Counted from the first letter of the stretch, positions 33,358-45,659 are shown. The stretch is DNA of 64,000 bases from Costus lasius (GCA_027563935.2 CM050454.1:77954596-78018595); one strand, 5' to 3'. A program made the numbers and translations. Notes: generated by a model from the letters alone, not told the origin.

Positions 33358-35560
33358 ATCTCCCACTTGCACTAAGACCAAGGACAACTGGTGTTTAGTC
33401 AGTTCCAATGTCTCTAGTATGACCCATTTAGCTTCCGCTGCGCCAGAGGCTAGGTCAGTGGGTTTTTCCAGATTGCTATCTGTGTTTATTTTAACAAATT
33501 TTATCATCATCCTTATTCATGATCTCTAAGATCAGATGATATGCTGCAGTACATACTTGAGCATTAAGTTCCTTCTCCTATGCTATGGTCCCAGTAAGAA
33601 CTATACTGGACCATCAAGCACTATGAACTAGATCAAGTTCAAATGAATGAAGCTGTCTCCTTGGCTGCCTCAAGGAGCTGCAATGTACTCAGCCTTATTT
33701 GTAGAATCTTGCCACTTTGGTTTGCATAATTCTCTTTCAGCACACAACACCATAATAAGGCAAAGCACAAATCCTGGCTGTGATTAATAGTCACTAGACT
33801 GGAACGAAGTGTCAGTGTACCCCTGTACACAAAATTCTTTCCTGTCTATCATAGACTAGACTCCAATCCTTTATACTTCCCAAGTATATATATATAAGGA
33901 TGGCTTTCACAGCTATCTAGTGTTAAACACTAAGATCTGATTGAAACTTGCTAGCTATGCTCCAAGCATTTTCCACAAATGGTCTTGAATATATTATTCA
34001 AAACATGATCCATCCTACACACCATGTATCAGGATTTTAGACCCATGTTATTACTCTCCAACTGTGCCACAGGACACAACATCTTTGAGAGAGTCAGACC
34101 ATATCTTCCTGGAAGGTATCAATATTTGGAATCATCCAATATCATCCTCTCCAGAAACTCTTGGATGAACATAGATCGACTAAAGGGCAATGACTTTCTT
34201 GGATCTCTATCTATAGATCCTCATGCCTAGGATGTAGGCATCATTCCCTAGATCATTCTTCTCGAAATACATATCTTTCTTTTCTTCACCACGTGAAGAG
34301 CTGAAATGTTATTCCATGTGAGGAGAATATCATCAATCATCTAGAACAAGAAATACTATTAAGGTGCTCCCACTGATCTTCTTGTAAACACAGGCTATTT
34401 CAAACATGCTTGCATAACACCATGCATATCTTTATGGCCTTGATATGAAAACCTTCTGGCTATTTCCTTATAGATATCTTTTCAGATGTCCATGCAAGAA
34501 AGGCAGTTTTCATAACAACATGCCATAATTGATCATGCAATTATAACAAGCTAATCCCTAATGGACTTAAAACTCAGCTATTGGTGAAAATTTCATCATT
34601 ATCCATCCAGTGGATTTGCCAGAAATTTCTGTTCACTAGCTTATCTTTTAAGGTAACAATGTTACCTTCCATGTCTATCTTCCTAGAAGATTTATTTATA
34701 GCCTGTGGGAATTACCCCTTTTGGCAGCTCATCCAAGTCCCAGACTTGACTAGCAGACATGGAGTCCATTATGGTTTTCATGGCTCTTAGCCATTTCTTG
34801 GAATCTGGTTCACCGACCGCTTCCATTTCCTCATAAGTCTTAGGTTCATGCTTGATGAAAAAATTCGTCATGCCCAGCATATCGAATCGATCTAGACTTA
34901 TGTTATTCCTGTGTTACTTGAACCTTAGGTTGACTTTCAACCTGTATGTGAGATTTTGCTCTCCATATATGTATAGTTATATTGTGGTTGATTCTGGACC
35001 TTGTCCAAATCAAATCTACTCCCACTAGCCTTTTTCAAAAGAAATACTTTCTCAAGAGAGACAGCAGTTTGAGCAACAAATATTTTGTTCTCAATGGGAT
35101 AGAATTAGCACTCTACAGTGCACCACAAATACATACTTTTGAATCACTGCACATTACATTCCCAATTCCATTGAAGAAATGGGATATTTGCAGTTTGCAA
35201 CTCAAAAGCTAACTTAGACATTTTCTTACGGAGCAGCAGTACATCTGTTTGCATGGCATCATAGTAGTATATTTGCATGACTATTCAAAGATGGAATCCA
35301 CATCCAATGTGTTCCTTTTTTCTTTCTTTGAAATTCACCACATAGTGGTGTACTAAGTAAGCTGTGAGATAACTCCACACTTCTTAGGATAGTCATCAAA
35401 TTCTCCACTAATCATCTTGATCCAATCAAGGTGCTTTAACAGATCCTTCAATTTGACTCAATACTTCATTTGTGATCTTCTTGGATTTTTCCAAAGTTCT
35501 TGGGTTGCGTAAGGCATACCCACACTTAAATGAAGTACATATAACTTCTCTTAGTGCTTG
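33358..35560 (-). pseudogene. Decayed copia pol of element E
   Basis: Begins (in reverse) with the polypurine tract ATCTCCCACTTGCACT. Then only patches of pol are readable: the C-terminal RNase H segment about 33420-33480; RT thumb words around 34020-34250; the YVDD region about 34310-34370, now MIDD in a broken frame; a 63-codon RT N-terminal stretch at 34692-34880 (MDSMSASQVWDL, PTGYK); and integrase C-terminus patches about 34980-35250. Frameshifts and stops are everywhere. J carries the same decayed sequence at 62853-63233, so the decay predates the last transposition. Confidence 0.85.
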
Positions 35561-36083
35561 TTTACATGGGTCCACTTACATTTTTGTGTATTAGATCCAA
35601 CAAGCCACTACTCCTTTCACCCTTTACGGTGAAGGCAGCATCTGTCACATTGTTCCTTTGAACTAGGCTCACATGTATCATAATCCTGAAAGGACAATGA
35701 TCCCAATAGTCCTATGGACCTTTGGATGTGACAATTGTTCTACGGTTCAAGAGACAATGCTATATGAGGATGTTTTATTGAATCATTAGATCTAATCTTG
35801 TGTCACATATAGAACCACAAACTATTGTCAATTGTATCACTTCAATAGAACATCTCAGAAAAATATTTTTTTATTATTTCAAACTGAAGTCCTTTCCAAA
35901 AGGAATGATGTTCTAATACATAAGCTGATATATAATAGCAAAGTTCTATATAAGGTCTTCAAGGCAGTGAGATGATATCAACAGCAGCATCCAATGCTCC
36001 GTCCCTGACTCGAGAGTCGATCCCATCAAGCCTCTTCGTCCTACTTCTTTTGAGCTCTTGCAAATGTAAAACATATGTGGGCC
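35561..36083 (-). other. Unreadable interior of E
   Basis: Presumably former integrase/protease region by position. A few integrase-like words occur (for example near 35575-35640), but no frame or motif can be supported. Confidence 0.35.
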
Positions 36084-36626
36084 TCACATACGGTACCCAG
36101 TACCCATGAATAAGAAGTAGACAAAAGACCTCGGTAACACAATACCTGAAGCGGATGGATTACATCCCTTCTTTTTTGCCATGCTCTTCTTGGCCATTAA
36201 TCCTCTTCGAAATACCCATGCATTCCCAGTCTTCCGAAGTATTAGCTTCGAAGATACAGAACCATGGTCATTCTCAGATTCAGGCACACACTCTGAAGAT
36301 CCAATAGAACTCTCCTGATCATTGTCTGTAGAGCATGGTGTGAAGAGACCTTTGAGATGTATGATTAGATCATAGATCCCCATCTCATCACATTCAACCT
36401 TGACCTCTAGGGTTATGCACTCTAAGACAAGAGCAGTGTACTGTTCGTTATCTTCACAATGTTCAAGATAGACATTCCACTCCCAATCATTAGTGAAATA
36501 CACACTGGGTTGGGATGGAGGTCTTTCAAGAAGATGCACCTTATTTTCTTGTTCCAGTATCTTGGACAAAATCTTGAACCATTTTGTCCAATTTGTCCCA
36601 TCCACTTTATGTTTATAAAGTTTCAA
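36084..36626 (-). pseudogene. Divergent gag remnant of element E
   Basis: A 180-codon open frame on the - strand without an ATG (it opens at TTG). Residues 9-45 keep the copia gag pattern W..W...L..IL..E.K.. LLERP..QP seen in F and G. The middle is acidic. The zinc knuckle is absent and the end (residues ~155-180) resembles the protease-proximal part without DTAC. It might be an eroded gag with no function, or a leftover too short to assemble particles. Confidence 0.6.
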
Positions 36627-38135
36627 TCTTATATCAGGAGATGCCTTCTACAATAAGCAAATAAGTAAAGTAAGTACAATGATAAAGCATTTAACAAGGA
36701 CTTTAAATTAAATGCTATGCTCCCACTACTTCCAAAACAAGTTGAGAACTCTCTAACTCAACATGGAAATAGGTGAGTAGGATCCTAATTTCACATAAGG
36801 TCTCCGTGACTCACGAGGGTGAGTTGAGATGCATAGAGAGTCTCATGTTTCCTTAGGTAGGCATGCCAGCCAATTGTGCCATGCACAATTCCTCTTAGTT
36901 AAGACAGACTAGGCGCTCTGTGTCCAGCGAGGGCTGGATACAACACAAAACCCTATCCTCTCAACAGCTGCCTCTAGTAATTCATCATGTCGATGACATA
37001 TGAAAAACTAGTCAAGTCTGGTCCTAACCGTTATGCCCAGGGCCAACAAATTTCCTTGCGAAGGCACGCCCAGGTTAAAACTAGACTGGGGAAATCATTG
37101 TCACCACACACCTTCTAAAGATAAGTGGGTGTGTCCCACGAGGGTGGGAAACAGTTCACAACACCACCGATCGATAGTTTGATGAGGGCTACGCGTTAGA
37201 AGGCTTATTGACTTGATATTGTATTGAGAGTTTTTTGCATGTTTGTTTTATTCTTTTCTAGCATGTAGTTTTCCTATGGTTATGGCAGCAAAGGAAAAAC
37301 ATCACAGGCATGCTATGGACAAAATAATAAACCATCACAGGCATGCTATTTTGGTCGATATGGTCATAGCCCTTTTCATACACATAGCTTGTCACGAGCC
37401 ATGTGACATGTTATCGTGCATCCAAGGGTTGCGAGTCCCTAAAGTAGATCAGCCCATGCCAGAAGTCGAAAGCATATGTCCTTATTTCAGCCGCAAGTCC
37501 ATCACCATGCTTCCAAAGCTGGCGCCACTTCTGACTCCGATTGAAGAAGACTCCTTGTTGTCAAGTTGAAGCCTTAACCTATCATATAATTCTACATCTG
37601 TTCTAAACAAGATGAAAAATTCTTTACAACAAGATAGGGAGAGAACCACACATAGGTGGAAAGGGATTTTACAAGCATTCATCACTAGTGGAAACATGCT
37701 TCCACATCACAACACAGGAGCGCACTCGCTATGACCATATCAACCCAATCGAGTGGCGCATGTAAAATTTGAAAATCCGGAAAAGTCAAATTTTAGCACC
37801 TTATGCGCCAACATCATCCAAAGCACTCTCTTAACCAATTTCATGCCAAAATTTAGATCAAGTTCCATGATGATTTCATAGACCCTATCGGCTGGCAGTT
37901 TTGTCAGATCAAGAGACCCGGCCAGTCCGAAGACACAATGCCCGTACTACTTTACAAAACCTACGTGCGCCTTTGGTCTTAAATCAAGCATAAACAAGAT
38001 TCAAGTTTCGGCCATAAAGTTGAGAAGAGAAGATTGGATGAAAAATGCTTTCTAAGTGAAACGCGCTTGGATAGAAGAAAAATTTTCAAAAATTTTTCAC
38101 ACAAGCAAACGTACACCTTGTGTTTCTCGCAAGTA
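36627..38135 (-). other. Untranslated leader of element E
   Basis: Noncoding. Contains the hairpin block (36809-37149) that matches D and G in position and spacing, although the neighbouring gag has decayed. Confidence 0.7.
36809..37149 (-). promoter_or_regulatory. Leader hairpin module of element E
   Basis: On the - strand: hairpin 1 at 37134-37149 (TCCCAC/GTGGGA, loop CCTC), hairpin 2 at 36923-36938 (TCCAGC/GCTGGA, loop CCTC), hairpin 3 at 36809-36824 (ACTCAC/GTGAGT, loop CCTC). Relative to G, hairpin 3 has two base-pair replacements, both keeping pairing. A less regular GTTGAG/CTCAAC pair lies where hairpin 4 is expected (about 36750-36771). Confidence 0.6.
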
Positions 38136-38147
38136 GCTCTGATACCA
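38136..38147 (-). promoter_or_regulatory. Primer binding site of element E
   Basis: TGGTATCAGAGC on the - strand, one base from the LTR at 38149. It is intact despite the decay of the coding region. Confidence 0.92.
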
Positions 38148-38148
38148 C

Positions 38149-39937
38149 TGTTAGGGAATGCCGGGTGTAATTTAAAATTTTGTAGTCCCAGGACGCAGCG
38201 GAAGAATCATTACACCCGAAACATATTCCGGTCCCAAGGATCCATGCGAGAGAGAAGACAAAAGGATGTGTTAGAGATGTACCTCTTTTGCTTGTCTAGA
38301 CGTCGAAGCCATGTTGAAGGCACCCAAGTGTTTGCCCTCCACAAGTATCCACGCGTCGACTCCTTGATCGTTGCTCCCTTCCACGCTTGGTGCTAGCCTC
38401 GGGAAGAGAATCGAGCCTTAGGGTTCCTTCACTCTTCTTGCACCACCTCCAAGGTTCATGTGCCAAGTGCAAGGAAGATGCCGCCAACTCCTTATCCTCT
38501 TCACTCCAAGAGAAGAGGGAGAAGAAGAGCTTCGGCCTTGAGGAAGATTGAGAGGAAGTCACGCCACCAAGTCCTTCTCCAAGTCACGCCAAGAGGAGAG
38601 GAAGGCGAAGACTTTCGGCCACTAGTAGGAAGAAGGGTTGCACCACCTTGATGTTGTCGCCCTTTGCCTTGCTCTCGCCCCTCTATGTGTGTTCATGTCT
38701 CCAAGCGTTCATCAACTAGAGAGGGCGACAATGGGTCCTATAAATAGGACTAGAGGCGGTTTGGGCAAGGGCTAGGATCATGCCAAGTGTATGGCTAGGA
38801 TGAGGTGTCTTGAGGCAAGGAAAGTCTCCAAGACTTTACCATAAACCTCATTCAACCTATCCATAAATGTCCAAACACTATATCAGCCCAAGACATACCT
38901 CAAATGCATTCTTACCATCAAAGGAGAAGTGGCTAGGCGCAACATGCATGAGGAGTTTCGGCTAGGGTAAGGGTTTGGGCGCATGTAGGGTTCATAAGGA
39001 AAGTCTCCAAGACTTTACCATAAACATCTTCCTACTTCTCATATGCGCCCAAGCTCTTTCCAAAAGAGTTCTCAAGCCATATCAGCCCCAAGACTTGCCT
39101 TAGAGGCATGTATTCCATCCAAGGAAGAAGGGCTAGGCGCTCTTTACTTCCATAATGAAGCAAAGGCGCCTCCCTCACCCCATTATGCCCCTAGGCGCCA
39201 ATGGGGTGAGATTTCTCCCCATTATACCCTTTTAAGCCAATTCCTCTTCATGACAACTAATTATTGGGCCTCATTGGATAATGAGCTAGCCCAAACTTCA
39301 TGGCATGGGTTGATTAAGCCATTGGATCTAATCCAATGCAACCCTAATCCAAATGTGACCAATGTAGGTCAATTTCGGGTCAACCTGCCAAAAATGAAGT
39401 TTGGCTCCAATAACTTTCTTCCAACTCATCAGGCCCATTGGCGCTAATGAAATCTTCCAAATGGATCCAAGTTATCCAATAACGTGATCCTAAGGCGTCT
39501 GATTAAAGTAACTTCAAGAGTCTATTGCGTGTGACCCCGTAGGATCCATATGACGATGGCAATGATGTAAACATCATAAGTAGTGAGGGGTATCTAGCAA
39601 CACATCACTACTACCCATGTCATAGGACTTAAGTCATTATGGCAACAACTCCTAACAAGCAACGAGGATTCCCATTGCATTATAGATCCTTTTGCCTAAA
39701 CTGATATCCTGTCATTGGATTAGTCTCAAGTTTATTATCCAATGCATTGGTCATGACTCAACAAGTGTGGCCACACTTTCCTGTCATGCACCAATAAGGT
39801 GGGGGGCCCCGAGTGGATATCATGCTTCCAATAAGGAAGGGGCAAATCCTACTATTGGTCATCAATGTCTCTACATGACTTATGACATGCCCAATGACAG
39901 TCGTTTTGATCTCCCAATTACGGAGAGACGTAAGACT
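38149..39937 (-). repeat. 5' LTR of element E, part 1 (up to F)
   Basis: Aligns to 31138-32926 of the 3' LTR. Interrupted by F, with AGACT (39933-39937) as the left half of F's target duplication. Confidence 0.92.
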
Positions 39938-41619
39938 TGAAGGGTCCCTAATATAAGGGGGTGAAACCCTAATCATGCGCATCTAGCAAGCATGGCGGAA
40001 AGAGGGTTTCTAGAAGATCGCATATGATAACCATATGATCAACTTAAGGCTATGAGAAATCATACCAAAGCCATGAAGAGGATGGCGACTTGGAAGCGAG
40101 AGATCAAGATAGGTCTCCTCGAAATTGTCGCACACAAAATGAGTGATGACTTGCTCCTTGGATGCTCCTTGTGCTAGCAAGGATCTCCAAGATGTCCTTG
40201 ATCGAAATGGAAAGGAAGGGAACTTCTAGGTTGTGCTTGGCGAGACTTCCTCTCGTAGCTTTCGTCAAGTCCTCTCCACCGAAAAATTGGAGGAACCTTC
40301 ACACGAGAGAATTCGGCAAGAGAGTAACCTCCCACACTAATGTGGAGGCGTTACACCATTTCCACTTCGAAACCGATTCCAAAAATGGAAAGGTGTTAAA
40401 GCTCATGCGTTCACTCTTGAGTGAACCAAACGCTTAACTCATCTCCCATGAACCATGCGCTCAATCATGAGCCGGTTCTATTCGGTTTGGTCCAAGACCA
40501 ATTAACCCAAGCCATATGGTCTAGATTAAACCCTAAAGGTTCAAAATCTAACCGTTCAATTCTTGATGCTCCTGATCTCACCGATCTAGCATCATCTCTC
40601 TCGATCGAAGCTTACCGATCTCAAGCCCTAATCAATCAAACATGATCAGACCAGATCTCACTTACAATCAGAGATAAAATCCCTTTAAACTGAACCCAAA
40701 CGATTCAGTCCACACGATCTGACTCAAGTAAGCCATATCATCAAATTGTGCGACCCTGAGGGTTTCCTTTAAATGTCGGTAACGACAACTCACGTTATCA
40801 CGATCAGTGAGGGGTATCTAGCAACACATCACTGTCTCCCGATATAAAGGAAAGAGTCTTCCAAGACTACACCCAAAACACAGCACAAGTGTGAATGCAA
40901 CTTCACAAGGCATGCATGTGTCCTTTGCCACTGGATGTTTTCATTGGACAAGCGTGTCAAGCTTGTAACTCCAATATGATGAGCATGATTAGATCAGATG
41001 AACATAGTCACCTGGGTATGGCCATACACTATCTCAACCATCTCATACAGGGGGGGCCCTTTAGAACATCACACTCCTTGAACAAGGAGACGGCAATCCT
41101 TTATCTATCACTAGTGTTCTAACCTGACTCATGATCATTATCCAAGATAGTTTATAATCATTATGTTTCAAATGATATTGAACTACCTCAAAACAATGAC
41201 AATCATCATTTAGTAACACAAGTGATCTCAAGTCAAAGGACATGTGCCACTTAGTGCAAACAAGGATCATTCATATTGTGACAAGCAATTGAATATCCTA
41301 GTAGGGTCTGTCCAGTACATCCAATGTACCCATGAGTCTACATCTTATTCCATGCTCGAAGCATCCTATAAGATTAGCACACATATTAGTCTCAATCATA
41401 TCAAGGCTGTCTCATGTTCACCAAGATATATCGACTAAGGACATATGCATGTCAGCCTAGCTGAACAGCTTTGAGACATTATTCAGAAGTACACTTATTA
41501 CAGCAGACAAGGTAACAACCTGAACAATAACCATGCCTTTATAAACACAAGAGTTTATTACATGATACTATTACAATCCCAAAGGCCTCAAACATTAGCC
41601 TTAAGGGCATACCCCAACA
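39938..41619 (-). repeat. 3' LTR of element F
   Basis: On the - strand TGTTGGGGTATGCCC...AGGGACCCTTCA. Its outer part matches A/B/C; its inner part (39938-40500) is a variant of its own. The adjoining polypurine region reads GTGGGATTTTG rather than GTGGGAGATTG as in the other copies. Confidence 0.95.
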
Positions 41620-41639
41620 AAATCCCACTTGCACTTAAT

Positions 41640-44600
41640 CTAATGGTTGAGAAACCTCCAACCCATATTATTACAGTGCTTCTCATGCTTCTGCTGCGCC
41701 AGAGGCTTGGTAAGCGGGTCAGCCAGATTGTCGTCTGTATGAACCTTGCAAATTTTGATCTCACAACGATCAATGATCTCCCGGATCAAGTGAAACCGTC
41801 TCTGTATGTGCTTGGACTTCTGGTGTGACCGTGGTTCCTTTGCTTGTGCGATTGCTCCAGTGTTATCACAGAAGATAACCAAAGGATTTGCACTCGAAGG
41901 AACAACACCAAGTTCTCTCACGAACTTACGAATCCACACTGCCTCCTTGGATGCTTCCGAGGCTGCAACATACTCAGCTTCTGTTGTGGAATCAGCAACA
42001 GTTGACTGTTTGAAACTCTTCCACACCACTGCTCCACCATTCAAGCTAAAAACATAGCCTGATTGCGATCGGAAATCATCCTGGTCCGACTGGAACGAAG
42101 CGTCAGTATATCCTTCTATACTGAGTTCTTCCTGACCACCATATATCAAGAACATATCTTTGGTCCTCCGCAGATATTTTAAAATATTCTTGACTGCAAT
42201 CCAGTGCGCCATACCTGGATTACTTTGGAACCGACTGGTCACGCTTAGCCCGTAAGCAACGTCTGGGCGAGTACACAACATCGCATACATTATGGATCCA
42301 ATAGCCGAAGCATAAGGCGTATTGTCCATTTCATCTTTCTCAGTCTGTGTTCGTGGACACTGACTCTTCGAAAGATTCAGACCATGTCTGACTGGAAGAT
42401 GTCCCCTTTTAGAATTCTCTAAATGGAATCTTTCCAGGACCTTATCGATGTAAGTACTCTGGCACAGCCCGAGAAGCCTCTTAGATCTATCCCTGTAGAT
42501 CTTCACACCTAACACATAGGCTGCTTCTCCTAAATCTTTCATCTGGAAACATTTCCTTAACCATGCCTTCACAGCATGCATTTCAGGAATGTCATTTCCA
42601 ATGATCAAGATATCATCGACGTAGAGGATTAGGAATGTAATCACGCTCCCACTAAACCTTTTATATACACACGGGTCATCTTCGTTCTTGATGAAACCAA
42701 ACTCAGAGATTGATTCATCAAAACGAATATTCCAGCTTCTAGATGCTTGTTTCAGTCCATAAATAGACTTCTTTAACTTGCATATTTTATGACGATCTGC
42801 TGGATTAGTGAAACCTTCAGGTTGTGTCATATACACATCCTCATCCAGATTTCCATTAAGGAAAGCTGTTTTCACATCCATCTGCCAGATCTCATAATCG
42901 TAATATGCAGCTATCGCGAAAAGAATCCGAATAGACTTAAACATGGCTACAGGTGAGAAAGTTTCATCATAATCTATCCCGTAGATTTGTTTGAAACCTT
43001 TCGCAACTAGCCTGCCTTTATAGGTAACTACGTTACCATCCATGTCAATCTTCTTCTTGAAGATCCATTTACAGCCTATAGGGATTACTCCCGGAGGCGG
43101 ATCAACCAAATCCCAGACTTGGTTATCTGACATGGAGTCCATTTCGGCTCGCATAGCTTCAAGCCATCTAGCTGACTCCGGTCCACTGACCGCATCCGCA
43201 TAAGTGAGGGGTTCATCATTTTCAATGATGTAGACTCCGTCATAGCGCTCTGGCTGTCGACGGATCCTTCCCGATCTTCGCGGTTCCCTTGATGTTTGAG
43301 CCTCAGGTTGTTCAATAACCTGATCTACCGGCTCAGGCTCATCCAACTGCGCTTGACTACTTTGTCCTTCCTCTGGATTCTCATCCAGCTTTATTTCTCT
43401 CCCACTGGCTTCTTGCAGAAGAAACTCCTTCTCAAGAAATATTGCCGTCCGAGCAACAAATACCTTGTTCTCCTTGGGATCGTAGAAATAATAACCCTTA
43501 GTTTCCTTAGGGTAACCGACAAATATGCATTTCTCAGATCTGCTCTCCAGTTTCCCAGAGGCGAGCTTTTTGACATAAGCCTCGCAACCCCAGATCCTGA
43601 TAAATGTCAAGCTAGGCTGTTTCCCATACCATAACTCATATGGCGTCTTTGAAACTGCCTTGGATGGCACTCGGTTTAGTACCTTTGCAGCTGTCTCCAG
43701 TGCAAAACCCCAAAAGGAGTATGGAAGAGTAGCCTGACTCATCATAGAACGAACCATGTCAAGTAACGTTCTATTTCTCCTCTCGGACACACCATTCCAT
43801 TGCGGTGTTCCTGGCGGAGTGAGCTGTGAGATAATCCCACACTCCTTCAGATAGTCAGTAAATGCATGACTTAGGTATTCTCCACCTCGATCAGAACGAA
43901 GTGCCTTGATATTTCGGCCTAACTGATTTTGTACTTCATTTTTGAACTCTTTGAACTTGTCAAAAGATTCACTTTTATGTCTCATTAAATAGACATACCC
44001 ATACCTACTGAAATCATCAGTAAAGGTAATGAAGTACTGATAGCCACCTCTGGCATGTTTACTAAAAGGCCCACACACATCACTGTGTATAAGGTCAAGT
44101 AAACCTGAAACCCTTTGACCTTTGTTTGGAAAAGGAGACTTCGTCATTTTACCCATCAAACAAGCTTTGCATGTATCAATCTCCTCATAGGAGAAAGATC
44201 CCAGCAGTCCATGATCATGCAACCGCTTAATGCGTTTCTCGTTTATATGGCCTAAACGACTATGCCATAGCAAGGTGCTGTCATCAGCATACTTGGCTTT
44301 CTTATTATCAATGTTTTGTATAGAATTTTCCATGTCCAACATGTATAACCCATTGTTAATTGAACCAGTTCCATAAACAATATTATTATACGATAAAACA
44401 CACTTTGAAATATTGCATTCAAAGGCAAAACCTTTCCTGACAAGAGCAGGAATAGAGATAATATTTTTGGTGATACTCGGTACAAAATAACAATTGTTTA
44501 ATTCCAATACAATGCCAGATGGTAAAGAAATGAAATAGTCTCCTACAGCAACAGCAGCAACCCGTGCCCCGTTTCCAACGCGTAGGTCTACCTCATGCTG

Positions 44601-45524
44601 TCCCACCTGCCTTCTTCTCTTGAGTTCCTGTACATTTGAACAAATGTGAACTCCACATGCAGTGTCTAACACCCATGAAATAGAAGAAGAAGATAACATG
44701 ACCTCAGTCACATATATACCTGAGCCAGAAGCGATGCTTCCCCTCTTATCTCCTTGGAGCGCTTTACAGTCCTTTTTCCAGTGACCCAGCTGGCCACAGT
44801 GGAAACACCTGTTGTCCTTTGACCGCTTCACCTTCTGTTTCAGAGCCTTGCTGTAATTCTTGACAGGGGTTTTGCCCTTCTTCCCCTTCTTCTTGTTCCT
44901 GGAAGGAACCATTAAGACAGAGGTCGAAGGCTTTCCCTTCAGAGTTTCCTCAGTTGTCAAGAGCATATTCAAGAGCTCTGCCGGTGTACAATCGATTTTG
45001 TTCATATTAAAGTTAATGATGAACGCATCGAAAGAGGGCGGGAGAGACTGCAGAATAATATCCACAGCAAGCTCCTGGTTGATGGTATGCCCCAGTTTCT
45101 CCAGAGCCTCCTTGTGCCCAATCATCTTGAGCACGTGAGCTCCCACTGGGCTCCCTTCAGCCAGTTTGCTCTGAAAGAAGAGTTTTGTCAGATTATAGCG
45201 TTCTGTCCTCACCTGTGCAGCATACAGCATCTTGAGGTTCGCTATAATTTCTATAGCCGACATATCCTCATGCTGACGCTGCAGCGGTGGCGTCATAGAC
45301 GCTAGCATCAGGCAAGCGACATCAATGCTATCATTGACGTGCTTTTCATAGGCATCGCGAACCGCCCTTGCGGCGTTCACAGCGGGTTGAGGCGGCACTG
45401 CCGTCTCGAGGACATACAGTTTCCTCTCTGCCTTAAGAACGATCTTAAGGTGTCCGAACCAGTCAGAGAAGTTCGGCCCAGCAAACTTCTCCCTTTCCAG
45501 TAGGGATCGCACATTGAAGCTCAT
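41640..45524 (-). CDS. Gag-pol polyprotein of copia element F (1294 aa, intact)
   Basis: Encodes all proteins for one retrotransposition cycle: particle assembly, processing, reverse transcription and integration. The ATG at 45524 matches the conserved MSFNVRSLLE start of A and B. Residues 1-230 are copia gag; the zinc knuckle C240-X2-C243-X4-H248-X4-C253 binds RNA. The protease Asp is D287 in DTAC, an Ala instead of the usual Gly. Pre-integrase zinc site: H421, H426, C452, C455. Integrase D482, D545, E581, exactly D,D35E. Reverse transcriptase about 800-1050 with D883 (DVKTAFLNG) and YVDD 968-971. RNase H has D1141, E1184 and D1220, with a final Asp near 1269. There are no stops or frameshifts. 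F could supply proteins in trans to A, B, C, E and J. Whether it is transcribed cannot be seen. Confidence 0.96.
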   Translation of the reverse strand: MSFNVRSLLEREKFAGPNFSDWFGHLKIVLKAERKLYVLETAVPPQPAVNAARAVRDAYEKHVNDSIDVACLMLASMTPPLQRQHEDMSAIEIIANLKMLYAAQVRTERYNLTKLFFQSKLAEGSPVGAHVLKMIGHKEALEKLGHTINQELAVDIILQSLPPSFDAFIINFNMNKIDCTPAELLNMLLTTEETLKGKPSTSVLMVPSRNKKKGKKGKTPVKNYSKALKQKVKRSKDNRCFHCGQLGHWKKDCKALQGDKRGSIASGSGIYVTEVMLSSSSISWVLDTACGVHICSNVQELKRRRQVGQHEVDLRVGNGARVAAVAVGDYFISLPSGIVLELNNCYFVPSITKNIISIPALVRKGFAFECNISKCVLSYNNIVYGTGSINNGLYMLDMENSIQNIDNKKAKYADDSTLLWHSRLGHINEKRIKRLHDHGLLGSFSYEEIDTCKACLMGKMTKSPFPNKGQRVSGLLDLIHSDVCGPFSKHARGGYQYFITFTDDFSRYGYVYLMRHKSESFDKFKEFKNEVQNQLGRNIKALRSDRGGEYLSHAFTDYLKECGIISQLTPPGTPQWNGVSERRNRTLLDMVRSMMSQATLPYSFWGFALETAAKVLNRVPSKAVSKTPYELWYGKQPSLTFIRIWGCEAYVKKLASGKLESRSEKCIFVGYPKETKGYYFYDPKENKVFVARTAIFLEKEFLLQEASGREIKLDENPEEGQSSQAQLDEPEPVDQVIEQPEAQTSREPRRSGRIRRQPERYDGVYIIENDEPLTYADAVSGPESARWLEAMRAEMDSMSDNQVWDLVDPPPGVIPIGCKWIFKKKIDMDGNVVTYKGRLVAKGFKQIYGIDYDETFSPVAMFKSIRILFAIAAYYDYEIWQMDVKTAFLNGNLDEDVYMTQPEGFTNPADRHKICKLKKSIYGLKQASRSWNIRFDESISEFGFIKNEDDPCVYKRFSGSVITFLILYVDDILIIGNDIPEMHAVKAWLRKCFQMKDLGEAAYVLGVKIYRDRSKRLLGLCQSTYIDKVLERFHLENSKRGHLPVRHGLNLSKSQCPRTQTEKDEMDNTPYASAIGSIMYAMLCTRPDVAYGLSVTSRFQSNPGMAHWIAVKNILKYLRRTKDMFLIYGGQEELSIEGYTDASFQSDQDDFRSQSGYVFSLNGGAVVWKSFKQSTVADSTTEAEYVAASEASKEAVWIRKFVRELGVVPSSANPLVIFCDNTGAIAQAKEPRSHQKSKHIQRRFHLIREIIDRCEIKICKVHTDDNLADPLTKPLAQQKHEKHCNNMGWRFLNH

Positions 45525-45659
45525 GGTGTTCGTTGCTGCAGGTATCTACAACAATGCAAGAACAGCAAGGTCAGTATCAATGTTCAGAATCAATCCAGGA
45601 CTTAAGAAAGATTCTTTTCTCACTATTTTGTCTGACTGAAAAATCCAGTAAACAGTCCG

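Noticed and set aside
36084..36626. E's 180-codon frame as a new, selected gene
   Set aside because: It has no ATG and keeps only part of a gag pattern; an open stretch of this size can survive by chance in a recently copied element.
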